Shown here: positions 1-6,488 of the stretch, in pieces
Layout: every line of letters starts with the position of its first letter
Numbering within the stretch: position 1 is the stretch's first letter
Assembly: GCA_035506255.1 (NCBI GenBank)
Contig: DATJPS010000120.1
Coordinates: 1-11,109, forward strand
Direction: 5' to 3'
Length of the DNA stretch: 11,109 nucleotides
From: CAIYXV01 sp035506255
GTDB taxonomy: Bacteria; Margulisbacteria; WOR-1; XYC2-FULL-46-14; WPAF01
Notes under the pieces: model-generated
Told to the model about the DNA's origin: nothing
Seen by the model: the letters and a program-made list of their open reading frames with translations, nothing else
The model's database searches: none
Program-made: the position numbers and the translations under genes

Positions 1-1640
1 GGATAAACGGCGATCCCCGCGCTCGCGGTGACGGTTATCTCTTCTTCAAAGAACGTGTATTTTTGTCTTTTGATCTCTTCTCTGATCGCATCTGCGATCT
101 CGATCGCTTTTTTCCTGCTGACCCCGAGCAGTCCCACTACTAGTTCTTCTCCGCCCCAACGGATCTCAACGTGGTCGCGGAACATGTCCTTATGGGCGAG
201 CATATAACGATGGATGGCGTTGGCGATGCCGATTAGGACCGAATCGCCCGCACCGTGACTGTAAGTATCGTTGATCCGCTTGAAGTGATCGGCGTCGAAG
301 ATGATAAACGCCAGCGCATTGTTCTTTTTCTTGGCTTCCTCGAACATGGAGTTTAATTTTTCCACTCCCCAGCGGCGCTGGTAGAGGACGCGGGTCAACC
401 CGTCCATCGTCATCAGGCTGGTGAGCCGCATCTTGCTGGCCAAAATGCTGGCGAGCGTTTCCAGATGCTGTAGATCCTCCGGCTTGAACGCCTTTGGATG
501 GTTGCTCCTTATATTGAGAACGCCGTATGTGTGCCCCTCGAACTTGATCGGGACCGACATGAACGATCCTTTGGCGATCTTCGAGGCGTCGTCCCTTTCC
601 GCGAAAAATTCTGAATTTTGAGTGTCCGTTTCTAGTACCGGTTTGCCGGTATTGAATACCGTTCCGGTAATGCTCTCCCCCGGCTTGATGAACGCGGAAC
701 GCACCAGCGAGTCGCAGATGCCGCGCGACGCGGCGATCCGCAACACCCCCGCGTCCTCATCATAGAGCATGACCGAAGAGCGGTGCACGTAAGAATTCTT
801 TTCGTTCCGCATGAATTGGCCCGGAAGAGCGTCCAGCAGCATCCGGAACAGTTCGTCATGATCGCGGACCTGATCGAGCGCCATATGCAGGTCATGGGTG
901 GTGGCGGCGCGCGAAAGCTGGAGCTGGTCGAGCCGCATCAATTCCGCTTTTACCAGTTCGGAAGTGATGGAGGTCTTAAGCCCTCTGAGCGTGTCGAACA
1001 CGATCGTCTGCTGTTCGGGGGCGCGGAAGAGGGGGAGCGGTTCTTTGCCCGTTTTCACCTGCTGTGCGTTACTGACATGGAGGTTGGCCATGATCACCAT
1101 GTCGTATTTCCCCTGGCCGGGATAGCGGACATAGAGGTTATACCTTAATGCTTCGTACAGCATGGGGATCCGTCCCGCGAAGGCCGAAGAGTAATTATCG
1201 CCGAAATATTTTTTAAGGTCCGATTCAAGATCGGATTTGGCCTGTTCCCGGTCGTCCGCGGCGAACCCCTCAAATTTGGTCCGGTCCACCAGCATGATGT
1301 CCAGCCCGGAATTGATAAAATGGTTCTTTTCCCCGGCCCCGATCAACTGTGCTTTTTCGTAACGCGACCCTCCCTGCAGCGCTTCCCGCTCCATGCTCTT
1401 GAGGAACCGGGATTCGTGGTTGTAACGGTAGACGTTCACGCCGCCGATCCCCAACCGCTCCAGCGCGATCCGGGAAACATGCGTGATCCCTTCCGTGGTT
1501 AGCGCCTGCGACAGTTGGTCTCGAATGACGTGTTCCTCACGCCGGTAAGCGGTCTGCAGCCCGAAGCGCAAACGCTGTGTTTGCGCGGTGATCAACATGC
1601 GGTAGGTCGCGATCGATTCCCGGGTGGTCAGCTTATCCAT
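1..1640 (-). CDS. GAF-GGDEF diguanylate cyclase (3' end cut by window edge)
   Basis: Likely a cytoplasmic diguanylate cyclase making cyclic di-GMP from two GTP. I translated 546 residues from the ATG at 1638-1640; the frame stays open to the left edge, so the C-terminus is missing. A GGDEF domain starts near residue 405: a DGLTRVLYQRRW segment (413-424), metal-binding Asp449 and Asp451 in FDADHFK, IND (456-458), the signature GGEEL (496-500), and SAGIAVY at the very end. Residues about 262-405 look like a GAF domain, with GESITGTVFNTGKPV (321-335) and a YGVLNI strand. Residues about 45-235 may be a degenerate first GAF-like domain (inference from strand and helix pattern). No TM segment is visible. 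The RxxD inhibitory site expected just before GGEEL is absent. It is separated from nth by 51 nt and has its own -10-like box. The cyclase family call is firm; the sensed ligand is unknown. Confidence 0.9.
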   Translation of the reverse strand, partial: MDKLTTRESIATYRMLITAQTQRLRFGLQTAYRREEHVIRDQLSQALTTEGITHVSRIALERLGIGGVNVYRYNHESRFLKSMEREALQGGSRYEKAQLIGAGEKNHFINSGLDIMLVDRTKFEGFAADDREQAKSDLESDLKKYFGDNYSSAFAGRIPMLYEALRYNLYVRYPGQGKYDMVIMANLHVSNAQQVKTGKEPLPLFRAPEQQTIVFDTLRGLKTSITSELVKAELMRLDQLQLSRAATTHDLHMALDQVRDHDELFRMLLDALPGQFMRNEKNSYVHRSSVMLYDEDAGVLRIAASRGICDSLVRSAFIKPGESITGTVFNTGKPVLETDTQNSEFFAERDDASKIAKGSFMSVPIKFEGHTYGVLNIRSNHPKAFKPEDLQHLETLASILASKMRLTSLMTMDGLTRVLYQRRWGVEKLNSMFEEAKKKNNALAFIIFDADHFKRINDTYSHGAGDSVLIGIANAIHRYMLAHKDMFRDHVEIRWGGEELVVGLLGVSRKKAIEIADAIREEIKRQKYTFFEEEITVTASAGIAVY

Positions 1641-1648
1641 ATCCAGGT

Positions 1649-1654
1649 ATCATA
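1649..1654 (-). promoter_or_regulatory. Candidate -10 box (TATGAT) of the GGDEF gene
   Basis: TATGAT on the minus strand matches five of six bases of the sigma70 -10 consensus and lies 8 nt before the ATG of the cyclase gene. No good -35 is present at 16-18 nt. No Shine-Dalgarno-like sequence fits between the box and the ATG, so transcription from here would give a nearly leaderless mRNA. The region is A/T-rich, so a chance match is possible. Confidence 0.4.
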
Positions 1655-1657
1655 AAT

Positions 1658-1678
1658 AAAATGAAGAAATTTCATTTT
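1658..1678. repeat. A/T-rich inverted repeat between nth and the GGDEF gene
   Basis: AAAATGAA (1658-1665) and TTCATTTT (1671-1678) form a perfect 8-bp stem with a 5-nt loop. It sits just after the nth stop codon and is followed by T-rich sequence on both strands. It could be a weak terminator for the nrdJ-nth operon, but the stem has only one G-C pair, so it may be no more than A/T-rich sequence. Confidence 0.25.
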
Positions 1679-1691
1679 TTAGGGTCAGGGC

Positions 1692-2342
1692 TCAACCGCG
1701 ATAGAATTTTTCGATGAAAAACCGGCGGGACGGACAGACACTTTTCAGAAGGCACTCCGGACAGAGCGGCTTTTTGGCGTTACAAACTTTCCGGCCGTGT
1801 TCGATCAACTGATACGATATTTTACCCCAGCGGGGGTGGGGGACGATCGCCATCAGGTCCCGTTCGATCTTAGCGGGGTCGGTGTTCTTGCTCAGCCCAA
1901 GCCGCTGCGATAGCCGGATCACATGGGTATCGACCGTTATCCCTTCGATCTTTTTAAAAGCGTTGAAAAGCACGACCGAGGCGGTCTTGCGGGCCACGCC
2001 GGGGAGCTTGACCAGTTCCTCCATCGAATCGGGAACTTTCCCGTGGTGCTCGGCAATGATCGCTTTAGCGGCATTGACGATACTCTTTGCCTTATTGCGA
2101 AAAAAGCCGGTGGAGCGGATCTCCCGCTCTAACTTTTTACGATCGGCTTTGGCATAATCCTTCGGTGTGCGGTATTTTTTAAATAGCGGGGCGGTGACAA
2201 GATTTACGGTCTTGTCCGTACATTGCGCCGAAAGAATGGTTGCGACCAGCAGGTCGAGCGGGGTCTTATAATTCAGCGCGATCCGGGCGTGCGGATATGC
2301 TTTTTGCAGAAGGGCGAGGACTTTCTCCTCTCTTGCATCCAT
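1692..2342 (-). CDS. nth: Endonuclease III, base-excision repair DNA glycosylase/AP lyase
   Basis: Removes oxidised pyrimidines from DNA and nicks the abasic site. The 216-residue length matches the family (about 211 in E. coli). The helix-hairpin-helix reads LPGVARKTASVV with the Schiff-base lysine at K119, followed by the catalytic aspartate D138 in VDTHVIRL. The C-terminal [4Fe-4S] cluster loop is complete: C187-x6-C194-x2-C197-x5-C203. The ATG lies 1 nt after the stop of the adenosyltransferase gene, so it is probably translated by coupling as the last gene of the nrdJ operon. Repair of oxidised DNA fits an operon otherwise concerned with redox and dNTP supply, though this functional link is inference. 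Confidence 0.97.
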   Translation of the reverse strand: MDAREEKVLALLQKAYPHARIALNYKTPLDLLVATILSAQCTDKTVNLVTAPLFKKYRTPKDYAKADRKKLEREIRSTGFFRNKAKSIVNAAKAIIAEHHGKVPDSMEELVKLPGVARKTASVVLFNAFKKIEGITVDTHVIRLSQRLGLSKNTDPAKIERDLMAIVPHPRWGKISYQLIEHGRKVCNAKKPLCPECLLKSVCPSRRFFIEKFYRG

Positions 2343-2343
2343 G

Positions 2344-2847
2344 TCAGTACTCGATCCCCCGCTTGGCCTTGATCCCGCGGTCGTAAGCGTGTTTTATCTT
2401 CACGATCTCCGATACCCCGTCGGCCAGCTTGATAAAACTGTCGGGAGCCATCCGTCCGGTCAGGACGATGTCCGTCCCCTTAGGCGCTTTTTTGAGGAGC
2501 GCGATCACATCCTTTTCCTTGACCAGGCCGACAGCGCAGGCAAGGTTTATCTCGTCCAGCACTAAAAGTTGAGGAGAGGTCTTAAGAACGGATCTCGCCT
2601 TTTCGAGCCCCTTGAGAGCCAGCTCGTAATCTTTCGGATCGGGATGGTCGATATCGACGAACTCCTTCCGGCCGAACTGGTAGATCTGATAGCCGATCTT
2701 CTTCGCTATCCTATATTCCCCCGCTTCCTTGAAATTTTTCATGAACTGAACGATCACGACCCGTCGGCTATGGCCGCGGGCGCGCAGCGCCAGTCCGAGC
2801 GCGGCGATCGTCTTTCCCCCGCCGTTACCGTAGAAAACGTAGATCAT
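2344..2847 (-). CDS. cobO: Cob(I)yrinic acid a,c-diamide / cobalamin adenosyltransferase (BtuR/CobO type)
   Basis: Transfers the adenosyl group of ATP to reduced corrinoid, giving adenosylcobalamin. Visible family features in 167 residues are the P-loop GNGGGKT (7-13), the acidic LLVLDEIN strand (94-101), VLTGRMAP (128-135) and the closing IKAKRGIEY. The usual P-loop is GNGKGKT; here the first Lys is Gly, while the ATP-binding Lys of GKT is kept. I chose the ATG at 2845-2847 because it makes an ATGA overlap with the nrdJ stop and has AGGAG (2859-2863) 11 nt upstream. A GTG four codons earlier would sit inside that AGGAG and be left without a ribosome site. Position directly behind the B12-dependent reductase suggests it supplies that enzyme's cofactor. 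It could serve corrinoid salvage or de novo synthesis; the sequence does not decide. Confidence 0.93.
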   Translation of the reverse strand: MIYVFYGNGGGKTIAALGLALRARGHSRRVVIVQFMKNFKEAGEYRIAKKIGYQIYQFGRKEFVDIDHPDPKDYELALKGLEKARSVLKTSPQLLVLDEINLACAVGLVKEKDVIALLKKAPKGTDIVLTGRMAPDSFIKLADGVSEIVKIKHAYDRGIKAKRGIEY

Positions 2848-4445
2848 AGCGTACAGCACTCCTGTCCGGAATCTTCCCGGTATAATACCTGCTCTTTTTT
2901 GCTTTTATCGCGGTAGGCGGTGGTCCCTTTGCATTTTAAATTATAGGCCAGCCGGAAAGCGTCGGCCACATCCTTAACAGAGGCGGAAGAGGGGAGGTTG
3001 ATCGTCTTGCTGACGCCGTTGTCGCAATGTTCCTGGAACGCTGCCTGCATCCGAACATGCCAGGAAGGGGAAATGTCATGAGCGGTGACAAGCAACTTTT
3101 TTTCCCCCGCAATCTCTTTTAACGGTAGTTTGATGCCGCCCAGCACTTTTTTGACCGCCCGGGCGGCAAAGATCGGCTCGATCCCGGACGAGCAATCGGC
3201 GATCATACTGATAGTGCCGGTAGGGGCGATTGTCGTGACGGTGGCGTTCCGCATCGCTTTCTGTCCCGTTCTTTCCCAAACGCTCCCTTTGAAGTTCGGG
3301 AACGATCCCTTTTTCTCTCCCAATTCGGCCGAACGCTTATGCCCTTCTTCGTTGATGAACCGCATCACTGCTCCCGCCGTCGCGAGCGCCTCTTCCGAAT
3401 CGTAACGGAGGCCGAGTTTGATCAGCATTTCCGCGAACCCCATCACTCCCAGACCAATCTTGCGGTTCTTCAATGTCATTTTCCCGATCGCGGGGACCGG
3501 GAACCGGTTGGCATCGATCAGGTTGTCCAGCATTTCTACCGCCAGCCGGACCGTAGCTTTCATTTTTTCCCAATCCAATCCTTCCGGCCCGGTCATGAGC
3601 GAGAGGTTGATCGACCCGAGGTTGCAGCTTTCGTGCGGGAAGAGCGGTTGTTCGCCGCACGGATTGGTGGCTTCGATCTGCCCCAACCCGGGCAGCGCGT
3701 TCTTCCGGTTTATCTCATCGATAAAGATCATCCCGGGATCGCCGGTCTTCCAAGCCAGACGCGCGATCAACCCGAAAACCTCGCTCGCTTTCAGCTTGCC
3801 GGCGGATTTTTCCGTCCGGGGATTGATCAATTCATAATATTGTCCTTTTTTGGCGGCTTCCATGAAAGCGTCGGTCGCTGATACAGAAATATTGAAGTTC
3901 GAAAGCGCTTCTCCTTTTTCCTTGGCGTGGATGAACTCGAGGATATCGGGATGGTCGACGGAAAGGATCCCCATGTTGGCCCCTCTCCGTTTCCCCCCCT
4001 GCTTTACCACATCGGTGGCGGCGTTGTAGATGCTTATAAACGAGATCGGTCCGGAGGCGACTCCGTAGGTGGAGCGGACGGTGTCGCCGCGGGGGCGCAG
4101 TTTAGAAAAAGAAAAGCCGGTCCCGCCGCCACTCTGCTGGATGAGCGCCGTTTCCTTCAACGTTTCGAAGATGGAGGAGAGCGAATCCTCTACCGGCAGG
4201 ACGAAACAGGCGGAGAGCTGGCCGAGGGGAGTGCCGGCGTTCATGAGGGTTGGGGAATTGGGGAGGAACTCGAGCCCGGACATCGTCCGGAAAAATTCGC
4301 GCTTTAAAGAAACATCCCCTGAAGAGGCGCATTCCGCGACGCGCTCGAACATCTCTTCAGGGGATTCAACGATCCGGCCGGTACCGTCGCGGAGAAGGTA
4401 TCTTTTCTCAAGCACGACCTTCGCGGCGGGGGAAAGCTCTTTCAC
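2844..4445 (-). CDS. nrdJ: Adenosylcobalamin-dependent (class II) ribonucleotide reductase
   Basis: Reduces ribonucleotides to deoxyribonucleotides using a radical started by adenosylcobalamin, without oxygen and without a NrdB subunit. The 533-residue protein has the catalytic core: redox Cys80 in QLSACFVLPVEDSL, the NPCGE triad (N261, C263, E265), Cys274 in ESCNLGSINL, and the substrate phosphate loop APTGTIS (407-413). Cys263 and Cys274 are 11 apart, as are the T. maritima radical and redox cysteines (from memory). The tail ends Glu-Cys-Cys-Thr-Leu, a likely thiol shuttle. There is no N-terminal ATP-cone, so overall activity control by dATP is probably absent. The start is GTG, overlapping the ferredoxin stop as TAGTG, with GAGGTG about 8 nt upstream. 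Class II rather than class I is supported by the sequence style, the absence of a nrdB gene and the adjoining adenosyltransferase. Confidence 0.95.
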   Translation of the reverse strand: MKELSPAAKVVLEKRYLLRDGTGRIVESPEEMFERVAECASSGDVSLKREFFRTMSGLEFLPNSPTLMNAGTPLGQLSACFVLPVEDSLSSIFETLKETALIQQSGGGTGFSFSKLRPRGDTVRSTYGVASGPISFISIYNAATDVVKQGGKRRGANMGILSVDHPDILEFIHAKEKGEALSNFNISVSATDAFMEAAKKGQYYELINPRTEKSAGKLKASEVFGLIARLAWKTGDPGMIFIDEINRKNALPGLGQIEATNPCGEQPLFPHESCNLGSINLSLMTGPEGLDWEKMKATVRLAVEMLDNLIDANRFPVPAIGKMTLKNRKIGLGVMGFAEMLIKLGLRYDSEEALATAGAVMRFINEEGHKRSAELGEKKGSFPNFKGSVWERTGQKAMRNATVTTIAPTGTISMIADCSSGIEPIFAARAVKKVLGGIKLPLKEIAGEKKLLVTAHDISPSWHVRMQAAFQEHCDNGVSKTINLPSSASVKDVADAFRLAYNLKCKGTTAYRDKSKKEQVLYREDSGQECCTL

Positions 4446-4627
4446 TACTCGGACACCTCAATGGCGTTCACCGGGCACTGGTCGGCGATCTCTTCCAGAT
4501 TGCAGGAGTCGCAGGTCTCTTTTAAGACCTCCGCTTTTCCTTCGGCGTTGAAAGAGAACACGTCGGAGCAGGCGTCTATGCAGATCCCGCAGCCGATGCA
4601 TAAAGCCTGGTCGACTGTAACCGTCAT
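4445..4627 (-). CDS. Small [4Fe-4S] ferredoxin, Thermotoga type
   Basis: A 60-residue soluble electron carrier. CIGCGIC (C10, C13, C16) plus Cys51 in DQCPVNAI supply the four ligands of one [4Fe-4S] cluster. Cys20 would pair with a Cys of CDSC (C39 or C42) in a disulfide, as in the single-cluster ferredoxin of Thermotoga maritima, which it resembles in length and spacing. A strong ribosome site, AAAGGGGGG (4635-4643 on the minus strand), lies 7 nt before the ATG. Its stop overlaps the GTG of nrdJ, so the two are translated together. A role in delivering electrons either to the reductase system or to reduction of Co(II) corrinoid for the adenosyltransferase is inferred from this position only. 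Confidence 0.93.
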   Translation of the reverse strand: MTVTVDQALCIGCGICIDACSDVFSFNAEGKAEVLKETCDSCNLEEIADQCPVNAIEVSE

Positions 4628-4664
4628 CTTTGATCCCCCCTTTGGCTTGAATTATACGCTAACT

Positions 4665-4895
4665 TCAGCTGAGTTTGAGAAGCTCTTTTATTTTGGGCCG
4701 GTTGAACCCGACCACGATCGTGCCGTCGATGTCGATCACCGGGACGCCCAATTGACCGGATCTCGCGATCATCTCTTCCGCCGCGGCGCGATCGGATCCG
4801 ACGTCGAATTCAGTGTATTCCAAATGGTTATCCTTGAAAAATTGTTTGGCGGCCACGCAGTAGGGACAGGTTTCGGTGGAGTAGATCTTGATCAT
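4665..4895 (-). CDS. Glutaredoxin-like thiol-disulfide protein with CPYC centre
   Basis: A 76-residue thioredoxin-fold protein. It has the redox motif CPYC (C10-C13) after a first strand MIKIYS, the cis-proline segment GVPVIDIDG (P52), and a GFNRPKIKELL end. This layout fits the short glutaredoxin/NrdH-like families (YruB type). I set the start at the ATG 4893-4895, which overlaps the stop of the zinc-ribbon gene as ATGA; the frame continues upstream for 49 codons, but that part only shadows the upstream gene. With nrdJ two genes downstream, the natural guess is a hydrogen donor that re-reduces the reductase, as NrdH does for NrdE. That role is inference. A glutathione-linked function is neither shown nor excluded. 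Confidence 0.9.
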   Translation of the reverse strand: MIKIYSTETCPYCVAAKQFFKDNHLEYTEFDVGSDRAAAEEMIARSGQLGVPVIDIDGTIVVGFNRPKIKELLKLS

Positions 4896-5128
4896 AGCTT
4901 GATGTCGAAAAAGCCCCGCTTTTCCCGCTCCGAAAGCTTCCGCTCGCAGTCCAGGCCGCACTCCTTGAGGTCTTTGCTGCAAACGGCGCATTTCAATCTC
5001 TTTTTGCCGTCGTGGATATGAAGGGAGAGCTGGGCGAAGCAATTTGGGCAGGTGATCCTCTCCCCCTCGTGTACGTTCTCCGGGATATCGATCTCATGTT
5101 CGCAGACCGTGCATCTTAACTTTGCCAT
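4892..5128 (-). CDS. Small eight-cysteine zinc-ribbon protein, N-terminus LysW-like
   Basis: Function unknown. The 78 residues carry eight cysteines in two sets: C6-x2-C9 with C27-x2-C30, which makes a zinc ribbon, and C47-x2-C50-x6-C57-x3-C61, a possible second metal site. The first 35 residues resemble the zinc ribbon of LysW-type carrier proteins (Cys pair, acidic linker, GERITCPNC). The glutamate-ending EDWGE tail that LysW needs for carrying amino groups is missing; the protein ends FFDIKL. It is soluble and charged. It lies between the DUF1858 gene (5 nt gap) and the glutaredoxin-like gene (ATGA overlap), with GAGGG about 10 nt before its ATG, so it is part of the redox operon. It could be a metal-sensing, chaperone-like or adaptor protein; I cannot choose between these. 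Confidence 0.85.
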   Translation of the reverse strand: MAKLRCTVCEHEIDIPENVHEGERITCPNCFAQLSLHIHDGKKRLKCAVCSKDLKECGLDCERKLSEREKRGFFDIKL

Positions 5129-5133
5129 TGATA

Positions 5134-5337
5134 TTATCCCTCGTTTATCGCGGCGATCAGCTCGTCCACTGGAATGCCGTGGACTTCGGCTGCCTGTTCC
5201 AGCGTTTCGCCCTGGGCGATGACGCAGCCCAGGCAGTGCATGCCGCGCGACATCAATATGCCGGCGGAAGCCGGCTTGAGCTTGAGCACTTCGGCGATGG
5301 TCGTGTCCTTCTTTATTACGGGCTTTGGGTCCGCCAT
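5134..5337 (-). CDS. DUF1858 / hybrid-cluster-associated redox disulfide domain protein
   Basis: A 67-residue single-domain protein of the DUF1858 family, whose members often occur beside or fused to hybrid-cluster and other redox proteins. Seen here are KKDTTIAEVLKLKP near the start, the paired cysteines of GMHCLGC (C35 and C38), and ETLEQAAEVHGIPVDELI, all typical of the family. The biochemical role of the family is not settled; the CxxC suggests a redox-active disulfide or metal-binding site. It is the first gene of the nrdJ operon. No Shine-Dalgarno sequence precedes the ATG and a consensus -10 box lies only 9 nt upstream, so its mRNA is probably leaderless. The start is well supported because the domain begins within the first ten residues. 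Confidence 0.9.
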   Translation of the reverse strand: MADPKPVIKKDTTIAEVLKLKPASAGILMSRGMHCLGCVIAQGETLEQAAEVHGIPVDELIAAINEG

Positions 5338-5346
5338 AGCGCTTAT

Positions 5347-5376
5347 ATTATACCATTAAGGACCGAGGCGGTTCAA
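5347..5376 (-). promoter_or_regulatory. Sigma70-like promoter of the DUF1858-nrdJ-nth operon
   Basis: On the minus strand, TTGAAC (5371-5376, four of six to the -35 consensus) and a perfect TATAAT (5347-5352) are separated by 18 nt. A start site 7 nt after the -10 box would fall near 5340, only about 3 nt before the ATG at 5337. The -35 box begins almost at the ribD stop codon and I see no terminator between the two units, so read-through from ribD is also possible. Confidence 0.75.
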
Positions 5377-5378
5377 TT

Positions 5379-6488
5379 TTAGTGGATAATGTCGCCCGCG
5401 ACCAGAATGTCTTCTCCCACTTTTTCCGTGACGATATCGCGCAGCTTTATTGCCCGCGCCAGCGAATCGATCCCATCGCCTTCCACCGGCGTGAGCGCGG
5501 CCTCCCCGCCGATGATCTTGGGGGAGATGAAGAACATCGCCCGGTCGACGATATCATTGGAAAGAGCGCGATAATTGGTGGTCCCGCCGCCTTCGATCAG
5601 GATGCTGGTGAGCCGGAGCTTTCCCAGCTCTTTCATCAGCCGGTCCATCGGGAAAAGGCCTTTCTGCGAGCGGAGCTCGATCACCCGCGCCTTTTTGGCC
5701 TTAAGTTTTTCGATCTTGCTCTTCGGCGCTTTTTCGGAAACGACGATGATCGTGTTCTGCGGCTCGACCTTGAGCACCTTGGCCCGGTCGGGGGTGCGGC
5801 CTTGCGGATCGAGCACGATCTTGACCGGATTCTTGATCTTTCCTTCGATGTCGCGCACGGTGAGCTCCGGATTGTCCTTGAGCACCGTCCCGATCCCCAC
5901 CATCACACCGTCCACGATGTTGCGCAGGTGATGGGCGCGCTTGCGCGCTTCGATCCCGGTGATCCAGAAACTCTCACCGCTGCGAGTGGCGATCTTGCCG
6001 TCCAGGCTCATTGCCGCTTTAAGGATAACGAACGGCCGCCGGGTGGTAATGTACTTGATGAATACCTCATTCAGCTTTCGGGCCTCGTCCTCCAATACGC
6101 CGGTCACCACTTCGATCCCCGCTTCCCGCAGTTCCTGGAATCCTTTTCCCGCCACCGATGGGTTGGGGTCTTCCATCGCCGCCACCACTTTCTTGATACC
6201 GGAACTGATGATGCTTTGCGTGCAGGGAGGGTTAACTTTCTTCTCAAAAAAGCAGCATGGCTCAAGTGTTACGTACATCGTCGCGCCGCGCGCCGTCTCT
6301 CCCGCTTTCTCTATCGCCCAGGCCTCGGCATGGGGAGTGGTCACCTCGGCGTGATAGCCGGTAGAAATTATCTTCCCGTTCTTGACGATCACGGCGCCAA
6401 CCATCGGGTCGGGTGAGGTGCGCCCGAGCATCGATCCGGCGAGGCGAAGCGCCTCGCGCATATATTTTATGTCTTCTTCAGAAGGCAT
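5379..6488 (-). CDS. ribD: Bifunctional riboflavin biosynthesis deaminase/reductase RibD
   Basis: Carries out two steps of riboflavin synthesis: deamination of the diaminopyrimidine intermediate and NADPH-dependent reduction of its ribose. The 369 residues are full length. The N-terminal deaminase has TSPDPMVGAVIV (24-35), the zinc ligand and catalytic Glu in HAEAW (H53, E55), and zinc cysteines C78 and C89. The C-terminal reductase, from about 150, has KAAMSLDGKIATRSGES, VGIGTVLKDNPELTVR, ILIEGGGTTNYRAL and ISPKIIGGE. The loop between the zinc cysteines is unusual: the common SHxGRT is replaced and two residues longer (EPCCFFEKKVNPPC). The start ATG lies inside the last codons of rpe in another frame (22 nt overlap) and fits the family N-terminus. 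No other rib gene is in the window. It ends the kinase-PASTA-rpe unit. Confidence 0.96.
   Translation of the reverse strand: MPSEEDIKYMREALRLAGSMLGRTSPDPMVGAVIVKNGKIISTGYHAEVTTPHAEAWAIEKAGETARGATMYVTLEPCCFFEKKVNPPCTQSIISSGIKKVVAAMEDPNPSVAGKGFQELREAGIEVVTGVLEDEARKLNEVFIKYITTRRPFVILKAAMSLDGKIATRSGESFWITGIEARKRAHHLRNIVDGVMVGIGTVLKDNPELTVRDIEGKIKNPVKIVLDPQGRTPDRAKVLKVEPQNTIIVVSEKAPKSKIEKLKAKKARVIELRSQKGLFPMDRLMKELGKLRLTSILIEGGGTTNYRALSNDIVDRAMFFISPKIIGGEAALTPVEGDGIDSLARAIKLRDIVTEKVGEDILVAGDIIH

Noticed and set aside
421..1502. Several plus-strand open frames opposite the GGDEF gene
   Set aside because: The minus strand encodes a continuous GAF-GGDEF protein with conserved motifs throughout; the plus-strand frames are short, overlapping and motif-free.
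2857..2859. GTG as the start of the adenosyltransferase
   Set aside because: It lies inside the AGGAG that would serve as ribosome site; the ATG 12 nt downstream has that site at a usable distance and overlaps the nrdJ stop.
3339..4551. Overlapping plus-strand frames opposite nrdJ and ferredoxin
   Set aside because: Shadows of strongly conserved genes on the other strand.
4896..5042. Upstream extension of the glutaredoxin-like gene by 49 codons
   Set aside because: The extension lies entirely inside the zinc-ribbon gene in another frame, while the ATG at 4895 gives the exact family N-terminus and an ATGA junction.
5382..6416. Long plus-strand open frame (344 codons) opposite ribD
   Set aside because: It mirrors a clear RibD coding sequence and its translation, rich in His, Asp, Arg and Pro, shows no family motif. 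It is the antisense shadow of a GC-rich gene.
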